DNA of 32,400 nt from Prochlorococcus sp. AG-424-A03. Its GTDB lineage: Bacteria; Cyanobacteriota; Cyanobacteriia; PCC-6307; Cyanobiaceae. How positions within the stretch are numbered: position 1 is the stretch's first letter; every line of letters begins with the position of its first letter. The notes beneath the pieces are model-generated. The model saw only the letters and a program-made list of their open reading frames with translations. It searched no databases and had not been told where the DNA came from. Below are positions 23,705 through 31,621 of the stretch, one piece after another. Both the position numbers and the translations under genes were made by a program. Location of the stretch: the NCBI GenBank assembly GCA_003213375.1, contig QCNA01000014.1:1-32400 (forward strand). The letters run 5' to 3'.

Positions 23705-24868
23705 TCAGAATTTATTTAAAGCAAATAAAATGTCCGAGATTAAATCGTTTGTATCTTCACATCCAATTGATAATCTGACAAGAGCATCATCTATCCCTAG
23801 TAAATTTTTTGTTTTGTCATCAACAGAAGCATGAGTCATCGTTGCAGGGTGACAAATTAAACTTTCAACTCCTCCAAGGCTTTCTGCTAGAGAGAAATAT
23901 TTGAGAGATTTGCAAAATTTAAAAGTATCTTCTTTATTTAAATTTAATTTTAGGGTGATCATTGAACCTCCAGATTTCATTTGCGATTTTGCTAAGTTAA
24001 ATTGCGAATGTTCTTGATTAAAAGGGTAAATTACTTTACTAATAATTTTATGATTACCTAATTCTTCAGAAATAAATTCTGCACTTTGAGTTTGTTGTTC
24101 GATTCTTAAAGGAAGAGTTTTTACTCCTCTCGTAATGAGCCAACTATCAAAAGGAGATGGTTGAAGCCCGAGAGCTTTTTGAGAGAAAAGCATCTTACTA
24201 TTCCATTCCTCATTATTTGTAAGTACTGCTCCTCCAAGTGCATCACTATGTCCATTAATGAATTTTGTGGTACTTACAAGCGATAGTGTTGCACCAAGGT
24301 CCAATGGTTTTTGAATAAGTGCAGTAGAGAATGTATTGTCTACAACCACTGGTATTTCGAGTCTATTCGCTTCATCACAAATCGCCTTAATATCGAGTAC
24401 CTTCAAAAGTGGATTAGTTGGACTTTCTAGCCATATCAAGGTTGGCTCGAAGGTTGAAATCTTTTTGACATTATTTTCGTTTGTAAAATCTGTGTATAAA
24501 ACTTCTAGTCCAAATTTCTTGAAAACTTTTTCGAACATCCTCACTGTACAACCATAGAGATTTGACTCGCAGAGTATCTTGTCACCTGATTTCAGTGTTG
24601 ATGAAATTGCAGTTACCGCGCTAATTCCAGATCCAAAAACTGTACAGTATTTAGAATCTTCTATTGATTTAAGGATGTTTTCTAGAATTCTAAAGTTGGG
24701 ATTGCCTGATCTGGTGTAGTCGAAATTATCTTTATTTCCATGTTTGAAAGTAGATGTAGAAAAAATAGGAGGCATAACGCATCCAGTTTCTTCAGCAAAT
24801 GTTTCACCATGGTGAATAGATAAGGTCTTAAAACCTGGCTTTTTTAAATTATTTTCCTTATTTCCCAT
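23705..24868 (-). CDS. Cystathionine gamma-family PLP enzyme (lyase or synthase)
   Basis: A standard-length (387 aa) trans-sulfuration enzyme. MPPIFSTSTF and YTRSGNPNFRILENIL bind PLP and the neighbouring subunit. FGSGISAVTAI, ESPTNPLLKVLDI, D177 in VVVDNTFSTALIQKPLDLGA and the PLP lysine K202 in VSTTKFINGHSDALGG follow. The end AESLGGVESLICHPATMTHAS and LVRLSIGCED matches cystathionine gamma-lyase/gamma-synthase. Which direction it works (cystathionine formation, gamma- or beta-cleavage) cannot be decided from motifs; with the longer synthase next to it, a lyase role is plausible. It is flanked by a hairpin terminator that separates it from rpsD. Confidence 0.85.
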   Translation of the reverse strand: MGNKENNLKKPGFKTLSIHHGETFAEETGCVMPPIFSTSTFKHGNKDNFDYTRSGNPNFRILENILKSIEDSKYCTVFGSGISAVTAISSTLKSGDKILCESNLYGCTVRMFEKVFKKFGLEVLYTDFTNENNVKKISTFEPTLIWLESPTNPLLKVLDIKAICDEANRLEIPVVVDNTFSTALIQKPLDLGATLSLVSTTKFINGHSDALGGAVLTNNEEWNSKMLFSQKALGLQPSPFDSWLITRGVKTLPLRIEQQTQSAEFISEELGNHKIISKVIYPFNQEHSQFNLAKSQMKSGGSMITLKLNLNKEDTFKFCKSLKYFSLAESLGGVESLICHPATMTHASVDDKTKNLLGIDDALVRLSIGCEDTNDLISDILFALNKF

Positions 24869-24894
24869 TATTTTTTAAAAATAAGAATTAAATT

Positions 24895-24923
24895 AAATCT
24901 CTCATTTTTTAAAAGAGAGATTT
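24895..24923 (-). terminator. Hairpin between rpsD and the trans-sulfuration operon
   Basis: The perfect 9-bp arms AAATCTCTC (24895-24903) and GAGAGATTT (24915-24923) enclose an 11-nt T/A loop that can pair further. It begins 22 bases past the rpsD stop on the minus strand. The T-tract after it is interrupted, so termination may be partial. Confidence 0.6.
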
Positions 24924-24945
24924 AATAATCCAAAGAAAAGTAGTA

Positions 24946-25554
24946 TTAAACTTTTCTTGAATAATATTCAACAACTAGTAGTTCGTTTATTTCAAGAGCC
25001 ACCCACTCTCTGTCGCATTTCCCATTTATTTTTCCCGTTAATTTTGGCTTGTCTAAATCAAGATGAGGTGGGACATTTGCTAAGCCAGGGAATTCTATAT
25101 TACCTTCTACAAGTTTTTTGCTTGCTTTGTTTTCTTTAATTCCGATTACATCGCCTGATTTGCATTGATAACCAGCAATATCAAGAACCTTTCCATTAAC
25201 GGTTACATGGCCATGATTTACTAATTGTCTTGAGCCTGGAATGGTGCCTCCAAAACCCAATCTAAAACAAACATTATCAAGTCTGTTTTCTAAAAGTCTT
25301 AGTAGGTTAGTACCTGTAGATCCTTCTTGAGCTCTAGCTTTTTTCACATAACGTACTAGTTGTTTTTCAGAAACTCCATAATTAAACCTAAGTTTCTGCT
25401 TTTCTTCTAGACGAATTGCATATTCTGATCGCTTGCGACGGGCTTGGCCGTGCTGACCTGGAGGATTAGACTTCTTTGAAGCTTTCCTGGTGAGACCTGG
25501 TAGTTCTCCCAAGCGACGCGTAACCCTTAATCTGGGGCCGCGGTATCTTGACAT
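24946..25554 (-). CDS. rpsD: 30S ribosomal protein S4
   Basis: Primary 16S rRNA-binding protein that nucleates 30S assembly. [21 protein letters not shown] is the typical cyanobacterial/plastid start, followed by [37 protein letters not shown]. The S4 RNA-binding domain contains [16 protein letters not shown] and [18 protein letters not shown]. At 202 aa the length is exact. It is transcribed divergently from yidD across a 95-bp region. Confidence 0.97.
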   Translation of the reverse strand: MSRYRGPRLRVTRRLGELPGLTRKASKKSNPPGQHGQARRKRSEYAIRLEEKQKLRFNYGVSEKQLVRYVKKARAQEGSTGTNLLRLLENRLDNVCFRLGFGGTIPGSRQLVNHGHVTVNGKVLDIAGYQCKSGDVIGIKENKASKKLVEGNIEFPGLANVPPHLDLDKPKLTGKINGKCDREWVALEINELLVVEYYSRKV

Positions 25555-25649
25555 AATTTTAAATTAAATAGAAAATTGCAATAAATTGGATAATTGATTA
25601 AATTCAATTAAACTAATTACTACTGGAAATATTATTTTACATCATTAAA

Positions 25650-25886
25650 GTGTTCAAAACTATTAATAAATCAATTACTTCTATACTTCTTTTTATGATT
25701 TCGTTTTATCAAAAGTGGTTTTCTCCTTTTTTTGGTCCAAGATGCAGATTTATTCCAAGTTGCAGCTCTTATGGATACGAGGCAATTACTAGACATGGTC
25801 CTTGGAAGGGAGGGTGGTTAACTTTAAAAAGATTAAGCAGATGTCATCCTTTAACTCCCTGTGGATGTGACCCTGTGCCTGACTAA
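25650..25886 (+). CDS. yidD: Membrane protein insertion efficiency factor YidD
   Basis: A small (78 aa) membrane-associated factor that assists YidC-dependent insertion. An N-terminal amphipathic/hydrophobic helix ([16 protein letters not shown]) is followed by the signature [19 protein letters not shown], the basic segment [14 protein letters not shown] and a Cys/Pro-rich end [11 protein letters not shown]. The start is GTG 25650. The glutaredoxin-like gene starts 4 bases after its stop, so the pair is co-translated. Confidence 0.93.
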   Translation: MFKTINKSITSILLFMISFYQKWFSPFFGPRCRFIPSCSSYGYEAITRHGPWKGGWLTLKRLSRCHPLTPCGCDPVPD

Positions 25887-25890
25887 ATGA

Positions 25891-26193
25891 ATGAAAATAT
25901 TTATTTTTGTTAGGCAGGGATGTTGCCTTTGTGATTCATTAAAAAACAAACTGGCAAAAATAAATCTTAATGAGTTATTCCCTAATCTAGAGGAGCTTAA
26001 AGAAATTGATATTGATAGGGTCGATTTATATAAAGATAAATATAAAAAATATGATTATGAAGTACCTGTTATTGCTGTTGAAAAAATTTGGTCCGAGGAG
26101 ATCATAGAATTGCCTCGCATTTCTCCAAGATTAAAAGATGATCAATTAAAGAATTGGTTTCAAAAAAATATTAGTACCATTCTGGAGAAATAA
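25891..26193 (+). CDS. Glutaredoxin-like (DUF836) protein
   Basis: A 100-residue thioredoxin-fold protein: KIFIFVRQGCCLCDSLKNKL gives beta-1 and a CxxC redox motif (CCLC) at the start of helix 1, EIDIDRVDLYKDKYKKYDYEVPVIAV gives the central strand with the cis-Pro of the VPV motif. It is cytosolic; the redox partner is unknown. It follows yidD closely and precedes murE by 9 bases, so the three probably form one operon. An overlapping ATG at 25887 is in another frame. Confidence 0.85.
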   Translation: MKIFIFVRQGCCLCDSLKNKLAKINLNELFPNLEELKEIDIDRVDLYKDKYKKYDYEVPVIAVEKIWSEEIIELPRISPRLKDDQLKNWFQKNISTILEK

Positions 26194-26202
26194 TTTTTTT
26201 AT

Positions 26203-27738
26203 ATGAGATCTATAAAATTACATAAACTTTTAGATTTGGTAGGAATTATTCCTTCATCAAATCTTATCGATCAAGATATCAATAATATTTCTTTTAACTC
26301 TAAAGAAGTACAAAAAGGAACTTTATTTTTAGGAATGCCTGGTTTAAATGTTGATGGAGGAAAATTTTGTATTGAGGCAATTGAAAATGGCGCAGAGGCT
26401 GCCATTATTGGCCCCGTTGCAAAACAGAAAATTGGATCTTTTGATCGAAAAAGGATTTTGGTTTTAGAGGATAATTTAGATTATATTTTTGGTCAAATAG
26501 TCGCTGAGTTTTGGAATAGGCCTTCAAGAAAACTTAAACTTATTGGTGTTACTGGTACAAATGGAAAAACGACAATTACTTTCTTATTGGAATACCTTTT
26601 AAAAAAATTAGGGAAAAAGACTGCATTATTTGGGACCTTGTTTAATAGATGGCCTGGCTTCTCAGAAGTTGCTTCTCATACAACTGATTTCGCTGATAAA
26701 CTTCAAAAGAAATTAAATGCTGCTGTTGAGGCAGAATCTGAATTCGCGATATTAGAAGTAAGTTCTCATTCTATTGCTCAAAAGAGGATATCAGGATGCG
26801 AATTTGAGGCGGCTATTTTTACTAATTTAACTCAAGATCATCTTGATTATCACTCAGATATGGAATCTTATTTTCAAACAAAAAGAAAATTGTTTTTACC
26901 ACCTTATTTAATAGAAAAGGATGGAATTTCTGTATTAAATCATGATGACCCTTGGATATCTAAATTATCATCTGATCTTGAAAAAAGATCTTCATTAGTG
27001 TCTACAAAGATTACTGAAAGTGAATTTAAAAATCATGATTTTTTTTTCGTAACAGATAAAAAATTTACTGAAAATGGCTCAACCTGCATTTTTCATACAC
27101 CCAAGGAAAAAATTCAACTTTTTGTTCCACTCGTTGGAGAATTTAATTTAATGAATGCGATTCAAGCAATAACAATTTTGTATAAACTTAATTTTTCTTT
27201 AAAAGATCTATCAAAGTTAATACGATCTTTCCCTGGCGCTCCTGGGCGAATGGAGAAAATAGAAATTGATAATGATGACGTTTCAAGATCACTCCCAACA
27301 GTAATTGTTGATTATGCCCACACTCCTGATGGATTAAAAAAAGTTTTGCAATCAATTAAAAAACTTTGTAAGGGAAAACTCATTACTGTTTTTGGCTGTG
27401 GAGGAGATCGAGATCTTGGTAAAAGGCCTTTAATGGGATCAATAGCTGAAGAGTTTTCTGATCAACTTTTTATAACTTCAGATAATCCAAGATCAGAAGA
27501 ACCCCAAAAGATAGTAAATGATATTTTGATGGGTATAAAAAAAAGAGAAAAAATAACAATTGAGATTGATAGATTTAAAGCAATAAATGAATCTATTAAA
27601 TTTGCCAATAAAGAAGATATTGTTTTAATTGCAGGAAAAGGACATGAAGACTACCAAATTCTCAATGATAAAGTTATTAATTTTGATGATAGAAAAATAG
27701 CTTATAAATTATTAAAAGAAAAAAGAAAATCTCAATAA
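26203..27738 (+). CDS. murE: UDP-MurNAc-L-Ala-D-Glu:meso-diaminopimelate ligase
   Basis: An ATP-dependent ligase that adds the third residue to the peptidoglycan stem peptide. The ATP loop GVTGTNGKTTITF is at residues 115-127, with LEVSSHSIAQKRI, TNLTQDHLDYHSD and DYAHTPDGLKKVL following. The motif DNPRSEEP (from D427) marks meso-diaminopimelate specificity, as expected for a Gram-negative-type wall. GKGHEDYQ near the end is conserved. At 511 aa the length is slightly above average. Confidence 0.95.
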   Translation: MRSIKLHKLLDLVGIIPSSNLIDQDINNISFNSKEVQKGTLFLGMPGLNVDGGKFCIEAIENGAEAAIIGPVAKQKIGSFDRKRILVLEDNLDYIFGQIVAEFWNRPSRKLKLIGVTGTNGKTTITFLLEYLLKKLGKKTALFGTLFNRWPGFSEVASHTTDFADKLQKKLNAAVEAESEFAILEVSSHSIAQKRISGCEFEAAIFTNLTQDHLDYHSDMESYFQTKRKLFLPPYLIEKDGISVLNHDDPWISKLSSDLEKRSSLVSTKITESEFKNHDFFFVTDKKFTENGSTCIFHTPKEKIQLFVPLVGEFNLMNAIQAITILYKLNFSLKDLSKLIRSFPGAPGRMEKIEIDNDDVSRSLPTVIVDYAHTPDGLKKVLQSIKKLCKGKLITVFGCGGDRDLGKRPLMGSIAEEFSDQLFITSDNPRSEEPQKIVNDILMGIKKREKITIEIDRFKAINESIKFANKEDIVLIAGKGHEDYQILNDKVINFDDRKIAYKLLKEKRKSQ

Positions 27739-27819
27739 AATTTCCTAATCAATTAAGAAAGATCTTTACGCAAATCACAGGAAAAGTTTCTTAGAATTGA
27801 TTGAGTTATTTTTAATAAA

Positions 27820-28524
27820 ATGAAAGGCTTAGCCTTAGTTGTAGGCGCAGGTGGAATTGGAACCCAAATAGCTAAAGATCTGAGTGAAAGTGAAAAAGAT
27901 TTAGAAGTTGTTTTGTGCGGAAGAAAAAGTGAATTTAATTCTTTTTGGGAATTAGATATAGAGGATTCTCAATCCCTTTTACAGTTGAAAAATAAAATAT
28001 CAAATCAGCCTTCAAAATTAAGGCTAGTTGTTAATGCTACAGGTAGACTTCATAGTGATTCTCTTCAACCAGAAAAAAGATTACAACATCTTGATAAAAA
28101 AAATATGATGGAAATTTTTTCAATAAACGCCTTTTCTCCTATTTTATTAGCTAAAGCGATTGAAGAATTTATACCAAAAGATTTGGATTTTAATTTTGCA
28201 AGTATAAGTGCAAGAGTTGGTAGCATTGGAGATAATCAAACTGGAGGTTGGTATTCATATAGAGCTGCAAAATCTGCGCAAAATCAGTTTTTTAAATCTC
28301 TAAGTATTGAATGGGCTAGACGTTTTCCAAAGGCTACTATCACATTGCTTCATCCAGGAACAGTGGATACTGATTTATCTAGACCTTTTCATAAATTTGT
28401 GCCAGAACATAAATTATTTAGTAAAGAAAAATCCTCCCAATTTTTGATCAATATTATTAAAAATCAATCCCCCGAATCTACTGGAAAATTTATTGCTTGG
28501 GATAGCTCAGAAATACCCTGGTAA
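27820..28524 (+). CDS. Short-chain dehydrogenase/reductase
   Basis: A 234-residue SDR of the C-factor-like branch. The cofactor loop VVGAGGIGTQIAKDL is at the N-terminus, VNATGRLH stands in place of the NNAG motif, and the catalytic triad is S130 (SISARVG), Y147 and K151 (YSYRAAKSA). HPGTVDTDLSRPF closes the substrate site. The substrate is unknown. It has its own 81-bp leader after murE, and its last 18 bases overlap the convergent PLP-enzyme gene. Confidence 0.88.
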   Translation: MKGLALVVGAGGIGTQIAKDLSESEKDLEVVLCGRKSEFNSFWELDIEDSQSLLQLKNKISNQPSKLRLVVNATGRLHSDSLQPEKRLQHLDKKNMMEIFSINAFSPILLAKAIEEFIPKDLDFNFASISARVGSIGDNQTGGWYSYRAAKSAQNQFFKSLSIEWARRFPKATITLLHPGTVDTDLSRPFHKFVPEHKLFSKEKSSQFLINIIKNQSPESTGKFIAWDSSEIPW

Positions 28525-29688
28525 TTTTTTAATTTCTTCAGAAAGTAAATTAATCTCAGCTTCTGTAGTCATTTGATGTACGCATGCTCTAAACCATTTT
28601 GGATCTTCTAAAACTCTAATCCAAATTTTCTTTTCTCCAAGTTTATTTACAAATTTATCCTTATCTTTAATATTTTCGATATTAAAACTAACTATCCCAT
28701 TTAAGTACTTTTTTTCTAAAACTAATTCAACACCCTTTAATTGATTTAATTCATCCCAAAGTTTCTCACTTAATCTTTTGATATTTTCGCTTTTTTCTTT
28801 TTCATGGCAGTCTTTATCCAAAAGATCTATAGAATTACGAAGCCCTGCAAGTAAAGGGATGCAAGATGTAGCTACTTCAAACTTCCTTGCATCATTATGA
28901 AAAAGATTATCTGAAGGCTCATAAATGCCTTGTTCTTTTTTTAATGATTTCCAACCAATTATTGTTGGATCTGTTTCATGAATAAATCTATCTGAGACAT
29001 AAATGGCTCCAAGTCCTTCTGGTCCACATGCCCATTTATGAGAAGTTATTGAATATAAATCAGAATAAAAAACTTCTTTTTCAATATTTATGTGCCCAAA
29101 GGTTTGAGCACCATCAACAAGTAAATAAGAATCTGCTCGATTATTTTTTAATTCGATAGAAATTTGTTTTAAAGGAATTTTATATCCAAAGTTCCATAAG
29201 ATATGAGAAATAATTAGTATCTTAGTCTTACTATTTAGATTTTTCAAAATCTCTAAAATTATATTTTCGTCGTTTAGATTTTTAAATTTTTGGATCGGCA
29301 AAATTTTGAATATTAATTTATTTCTTCTGCAAAATTCTCGACTTGCAGCCACTACTCCAGGATGTTCACAGTCACTTATTAACAGCTCTTCTCCCTCTTC
29401 TACTTTTATTCCCCAAAAGGGCAAAATCATACCGGAAGAGATATTCTCGGTTAAAGCTACATTCTTTGAATTTACTCCTAATTTTTGTGCAATGAGCCTT
29501 TTTGTGGTCAAAATTTCTTTGTAAATAAAAGGCCACATATTGTTAGTAAATGGTCCTAAATCTTGGATAATTTCCCACGTTTTAACTATGGCTTCTAAAG
29601 AAGATTTTGGTAATGGTCCTTGACCTCCATAGTTGAAATAATACTTATTTTTTAATGCTGGTATTTGATCTCTTAGATTATTTCTCAT
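28507..29688 (-). CDS. Class V aminotransferase-fold PLP enzyme, cysteine/cystine lyase-like
   Basis: A 393-residue fold-type I enzyme. FNYGGQGPLPKSSLEAI opens it, DCEHPGVVAASREFC is the cofactor-stacking region, D192 in LLVDGAQTFGH contacts the PLP ring and K218 in SITSHKWACGPEG is the Schiff-base lysine. The C-terminus has WFRACVHQMTTEAEI where SufS-type desulfurases carry a mobile catalytic Cys loop (GxHCA); here that Cys is absent. This favours a lyase of the cyanobacterial C-DES type, which releases sulfur for Fe-S assembly, over a desulfurase. That assignment is from family knowledge and moderate. The gene overlaps the SDR convergently by 18 bases. Confidence 0.8.
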   Translation of the reverse strand: MRNNLRDQIPALKNKYYFNYGGQGPLPKSSLEAIVKTWEIIQDLGPFTNNMWPFIYKEILTTKRLIAQKLGVNSKNVALTENISSGMILPFWGIKVEEGEELLISDCEHPGVVAASREFCRRNKLIFKILPIQKFKNLNDENIILEILKNLNSKTKILIISHILWNFGYKIPLKQISIELKNNRADSYLLVDGAQTFGHINIEKEVFYSDLYSITSHKWACGPEGLGAIYVSDRFIHETDPTIIGWKSLKKEQGIYEPSDNLFHNDARKFEVATSCIPLLAGLRNSIDLLDKDCHEKEKSENIKRLSEKLWDELNQLKGVELVLEKKYLNGIVSFNIENIKDKDKFVNKLGEKKIWIRVLEDPKWFRACVHQMTTEAEINLLSEEIKKLPGYF

Positions 29689-29724
29689 GAAAATTTAAGT
29701 TATATTTTTAAACTCTTGAATTTT

Positions 29725-30519
29725 TTAAATATTGCCTACTAAAGTTACTGTTCTAAATTCTATATCCTCAATTACTTTCCAAGGTTCAGCACTCCTTTCT
29801 GCAAATTCTAAATTTTTAAATCCTAGTTCTTTAAAGTCACTTATAAAGTCTGGTTCATACCATGCTCCACTAATACACCCTGTCCATAGATCATGATCAT
29901 TTTGCAATCTTAAAGGAACTTTTTTGTTAGAGACAATATCGCTAATTGCAATTCTTCCATTATCGTTTAAAACTCTTTTTATATTTCTTAGGAGGTTATT
30001 TCTAGATTCTGGACTTACCAAGTTTAAAACGCAATTACTTAAAATAATATCAACTGATTTGTCGGCGATTAATGGACTTAAATCTTTATCTAATTCATCA
30101 AGTTTTTCAATTGAACCTTCTAGAAATTCTGTATTGTTGAAACCTATGTTTTTTGTAACTTCTTTAGAGGCTGATCTAGATAAAGAAAGCATATCAGGAT
30201 TCTGATCAACTCCAATAACTTTCCCTTCTTTCCCAACAATTTGGGCACAAATAAAAGCATTTTTGCCGCTACCACTTCCAAGATCTAAGACTATATCATT
30301 TTTTTGAACATATTTAGTTGGATCCCCACATCCATAGTCTCTTTCTATAACCTCTTGAGGAATTGCTTCAAGTAAAACGGGATTAAACCCAACTGGTGTA
30401 CAAAGACAACTTTCTTTTTCTAGTGCGGCTGAACCATATCTTTCTTGAATCGCATCTTTATGATCGAATTGATTAGATGCTTTATTAGATGTGGTTGTAT
30501 TACAGCAACTTTCAGACAT
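29725..30519 (-). CDS. arsM: ArsM-like arsenite S-adenosylmethyltransferase
   Basis: A class I SAM methyltransferase: motif I is VLDLGSGSGKNAF with acidic GVDQNPDML after strand 2. Conserved cysteines sit where arsenite methyltransferases have their arsenic ligands: in the form numbered from GTG 30537, C44/C46 (SCLCTPVG), C70 (DYGCGDP), C169 (SNCVLNL) and C221 (GCISGAW), plus a CC pair at residues 11-12. The start is ATG 30519; the in-frame GTG at 30537 is possible. The predicted role is arsenic detoxification by methylation, useful where phosphate is scarce. No arsR or arsB gene is beside it. A terminator upstream (30552-30580) isolates it from the DUF4278 gene. Confidence 0.78.
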   Translation of the reverse strand: MSESCCNTTTSNKASNQFDHKDAIQERYGSAALEKESCLCTPVGFNPVLLEAIPQEVIERDYGCGDPTKYVQKNDIVLDLGSGSGKNAFICAQIVGKEGKVIGVDQNPDMLSLSRSASKEVTKNIGFNNTEFLEGSIEKLDELDKDLSPLIADKSVDIILSNCVLNLVSPESRNNLLRNIKRVLNDNGRIAISDIVSNKKVPLRLQNDHDLWTGCISGAWYEPDFISDFKELGFKNLEFAERSAEPWKVIEDIEFRTVTLVGNI

Positions 30520-30551
30520 ATTTTTTAAAGGACTCACGATAAATATAGCCC

Positions 30552-30580
30552 AAAAAAAAAGCCCCTGAAAAGGGGCTTTT
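30552..30580 (-). terminator. Strong rho-independent terminator after the DUF4278 gene
   Basis: The arms AAAAGCCCCT (30557-30566) and AGGGGCTTTT (30571-30580) form a 10-bp stem with a GAAA-type 4-nt loop. Read on the minus strand the stem is followed by nine T's (complement of 30552-30560), directly downstream of the DUF4278 stop at 30597. The plus-strand side also has a T-tract, so it could act both ways. Confidence 0.9.
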
Positions 30581-30596
30581 AATTTGTTTAATTAAA

Positions 30597-30770
30597 TTAT
30601 TTAGTGTAATTAACACCTCTATAATTTAATTCTGCTTTTTCATTACTTGAAGAATCGTCATCCATTCTATTGGTGTATACGTTTCTTCTGTAGGTAAGTT
30701 CAACAAGTTGCTTTTTAGCAGCTTCTTTGTTTTGAACGTAGTTTTTACCTCTGTAAGTTAAAGTAGTCAT
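30597..30770 (-). CDS. pirA: DUF4278 protein, PirA-like (57 aa)
   Basis: Starting at ATG 30770, the 57 residues contain three copies of a short motif: TLTYRGKNYV, ELTYRRNVYT and ELNYRGVNYT. This YRGxxY repeat is the DUF4278 hallmark. The Synechocystis member PirA binds PII and regulates arginine synthesis (from memory), so a nitrogen-status role is likely. The ORF is open further upstream to 30806, but that part lies over a structured leader and is not translated in my reading. A probable glutamine riboswitch precedes it and a strong terminator follows, so it is a single-gene unit. The pirA name is by similarity only. Confidence 0.7.
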   Translation of the reverse strand: MTTLTYRGKNYVQNKEAAKKQLVELTYRRNVYTNRMDDDSSSNEKAELNYRGVNYTK

Positions 30771-30798
30771 GTTTCGATGTGACAACACGGCCATCCCC

Positions 30799-30844
30799 CG
30801 TTCCATGGTATGACTCGAACTGCGCCCTCAAATGAGGGTGAACG
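30799..30844 (-). promoter_or_regulatory. Probable glutamine riboswitch (glnA / Downstream-peptide type)
   Basis: In the leader of the DUF4278 gene the minus strand reads CGTTC (30844-30840), then a hairpin CCCTC/GAGGG with an ATTT loop (30838-30825), a joining region GCAGTTCGAG, and GGAACG (30804-30799), whose GAACG pairs with the first CGTTC as P1. This matches my memory of the Downstream-peptide/glnA aptamer, which binds L-glutamine and lies before short ORFs in marine cyanobacteria. The ATG is 29 bases beyond P1. How the switch acts on expression cannot be seen from here. Confidence 0.65.
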
Positions 30845-30849
30845 AAAAA

Positions 30850-30875
30850 GTAGCGATTGCTACCAAATCATTATA
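30850..30875 (-). promoter_or_regulatory. Promoter of the riboswitch/DUF4278 unit
   Basis: On the minus strand TATAAT (30875-30870) gives a perfect -10 box, with transcription expected near 30863. A small hairpin GTAGC/GCTAC with a 4-nt loop (30863-30850) would form the very 5' end of the RNA. No convincing -35 box is visible. Confidence 0.6.
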
Positions 30876-31025
30876 AGCGTATTTTTAGCTGCATGTCTAA
30901 CTTTTACAAATAGAAATGAAGATTTAATGTTTCTTTAATTATTATCTTAGGTAAATTTTTTTATAAATAGTCTCTAAAAAGGTTTATGTTTATATTTGGT
31001 TTAATCTTCATGTAACTATTTATTT

Positions 31026-31283
31026 ATGACAGGTTTTTTATATTTCTTGGGAAATACTTTAAGGTGGCCAGTGTTAAAGCCAAAAGAATTTTTTTCACTA
31101 CATGCTTATTTTTCAATTATTTATTTGATAACTTTTACTTTGAGTAAATATGATGTTAGCCAATCAAATTTAGTTTTTACTTTAGGAATTCTTGCACCTC
31201 TTTTAATCGCTATTGGTCAAGGACTTCCAATTGATTGCCTTGATATGGAATCATCTTTGTTGAAGGAATTAAAAACTAAATAA
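31026..31283 (+). CDS. Small hypothetical membrane protein (85 aa)
   Basis: An ATG at 31026 opens an 85-residue protein with two likely membrane spans (about residues 26-40, SLHAYFSIIYLITFTLS, and 49-66, LVFTLGILAPLLIAIGQG) and a short charged C-terminus. No family is recognised. It stands alone between the riboswitch unit and the NifU-domain gene, converging with the latter with 22 bases between stops. The N-terminus MTGFLYFLGNTLRWPV could be a partial third hydrophobic stretch. Confidence 0.65.
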   Translation: MTGFLYFLGNTLRWPVLKPKEFFSLHAYFSIIYLITFTLSKYDVSQSNLVFTLGILAPLLIAIGQGLPIDCLDMESSLLKELKTK

Positions 31284-31305
31284 TTTATATTTCAGTTAAA
31301 AATTT

Positions 31306-31551
31306 TTATAAAACCTGGACAACTTCGCTTATTTCAGGAATCATTTCTTTTAACTTTCTTTCAATACCCATTTTGAGAGTCATAGTGCTACTTGGGCAAC
31401 TACCACATGCTCCTTGAAGTCTGACTTTGACAATTGGACCATCTATTTCTGCAATCTCTACATTACCTCCATCAGAAATTAAAAAAGGTCTTAGCTCATC
31501 AAGGACTTTTTCTACATTTTCGTTTGTCAGCGAGAGTGTTTCAGTACTCAT
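31306..31551 (-). CDS. nfu: NifU C-terminal domain Fe-S scaffold
   Basis: An 81-residue single-domain protein that assembles and hands on Fe-S clusters. [26 protein letters not shown] and the cluster-binding motif [18 protein letters not shown] with C49 and C52 are complete. In cyanobacteria the stand-alone domain is the main scaffold for photosystem I Fe-S clusters. The initiator MSTETLSLT is close to the expected start. It is transcribed divergently from mqo across 70 bp. Confidence 0.95.
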   Translation of the reverse strand: MSTETLSLTNENVEKVLDELRPFLISDGGNVEIAEIDGPIVKVRLQGACGSCPSSTMTLKMGIERKLKEMIPEISEVVQVL

Positions 31552-31621
31552 AATTTTGGATTAACTTTATAATAAGCCTAGAAAGAAATTTGATTAATTG
31601 CAAAAAAGATAATTTTCTGTT

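Noticed and set aside
30771-30806. 12-residue N-terminal extension of the DUF4278 protein
   Set aside because: It overlaps the end of the riboswitch P1 stem, and the DUF4278 repeat starts right after ATG 30770.
30894-30907. NtcA-like site upstream of the DUF4278 promoter
   Set aside because: Only the GTA half matches; the second half reads ACA instead of TAC, so the evidence is too weak.
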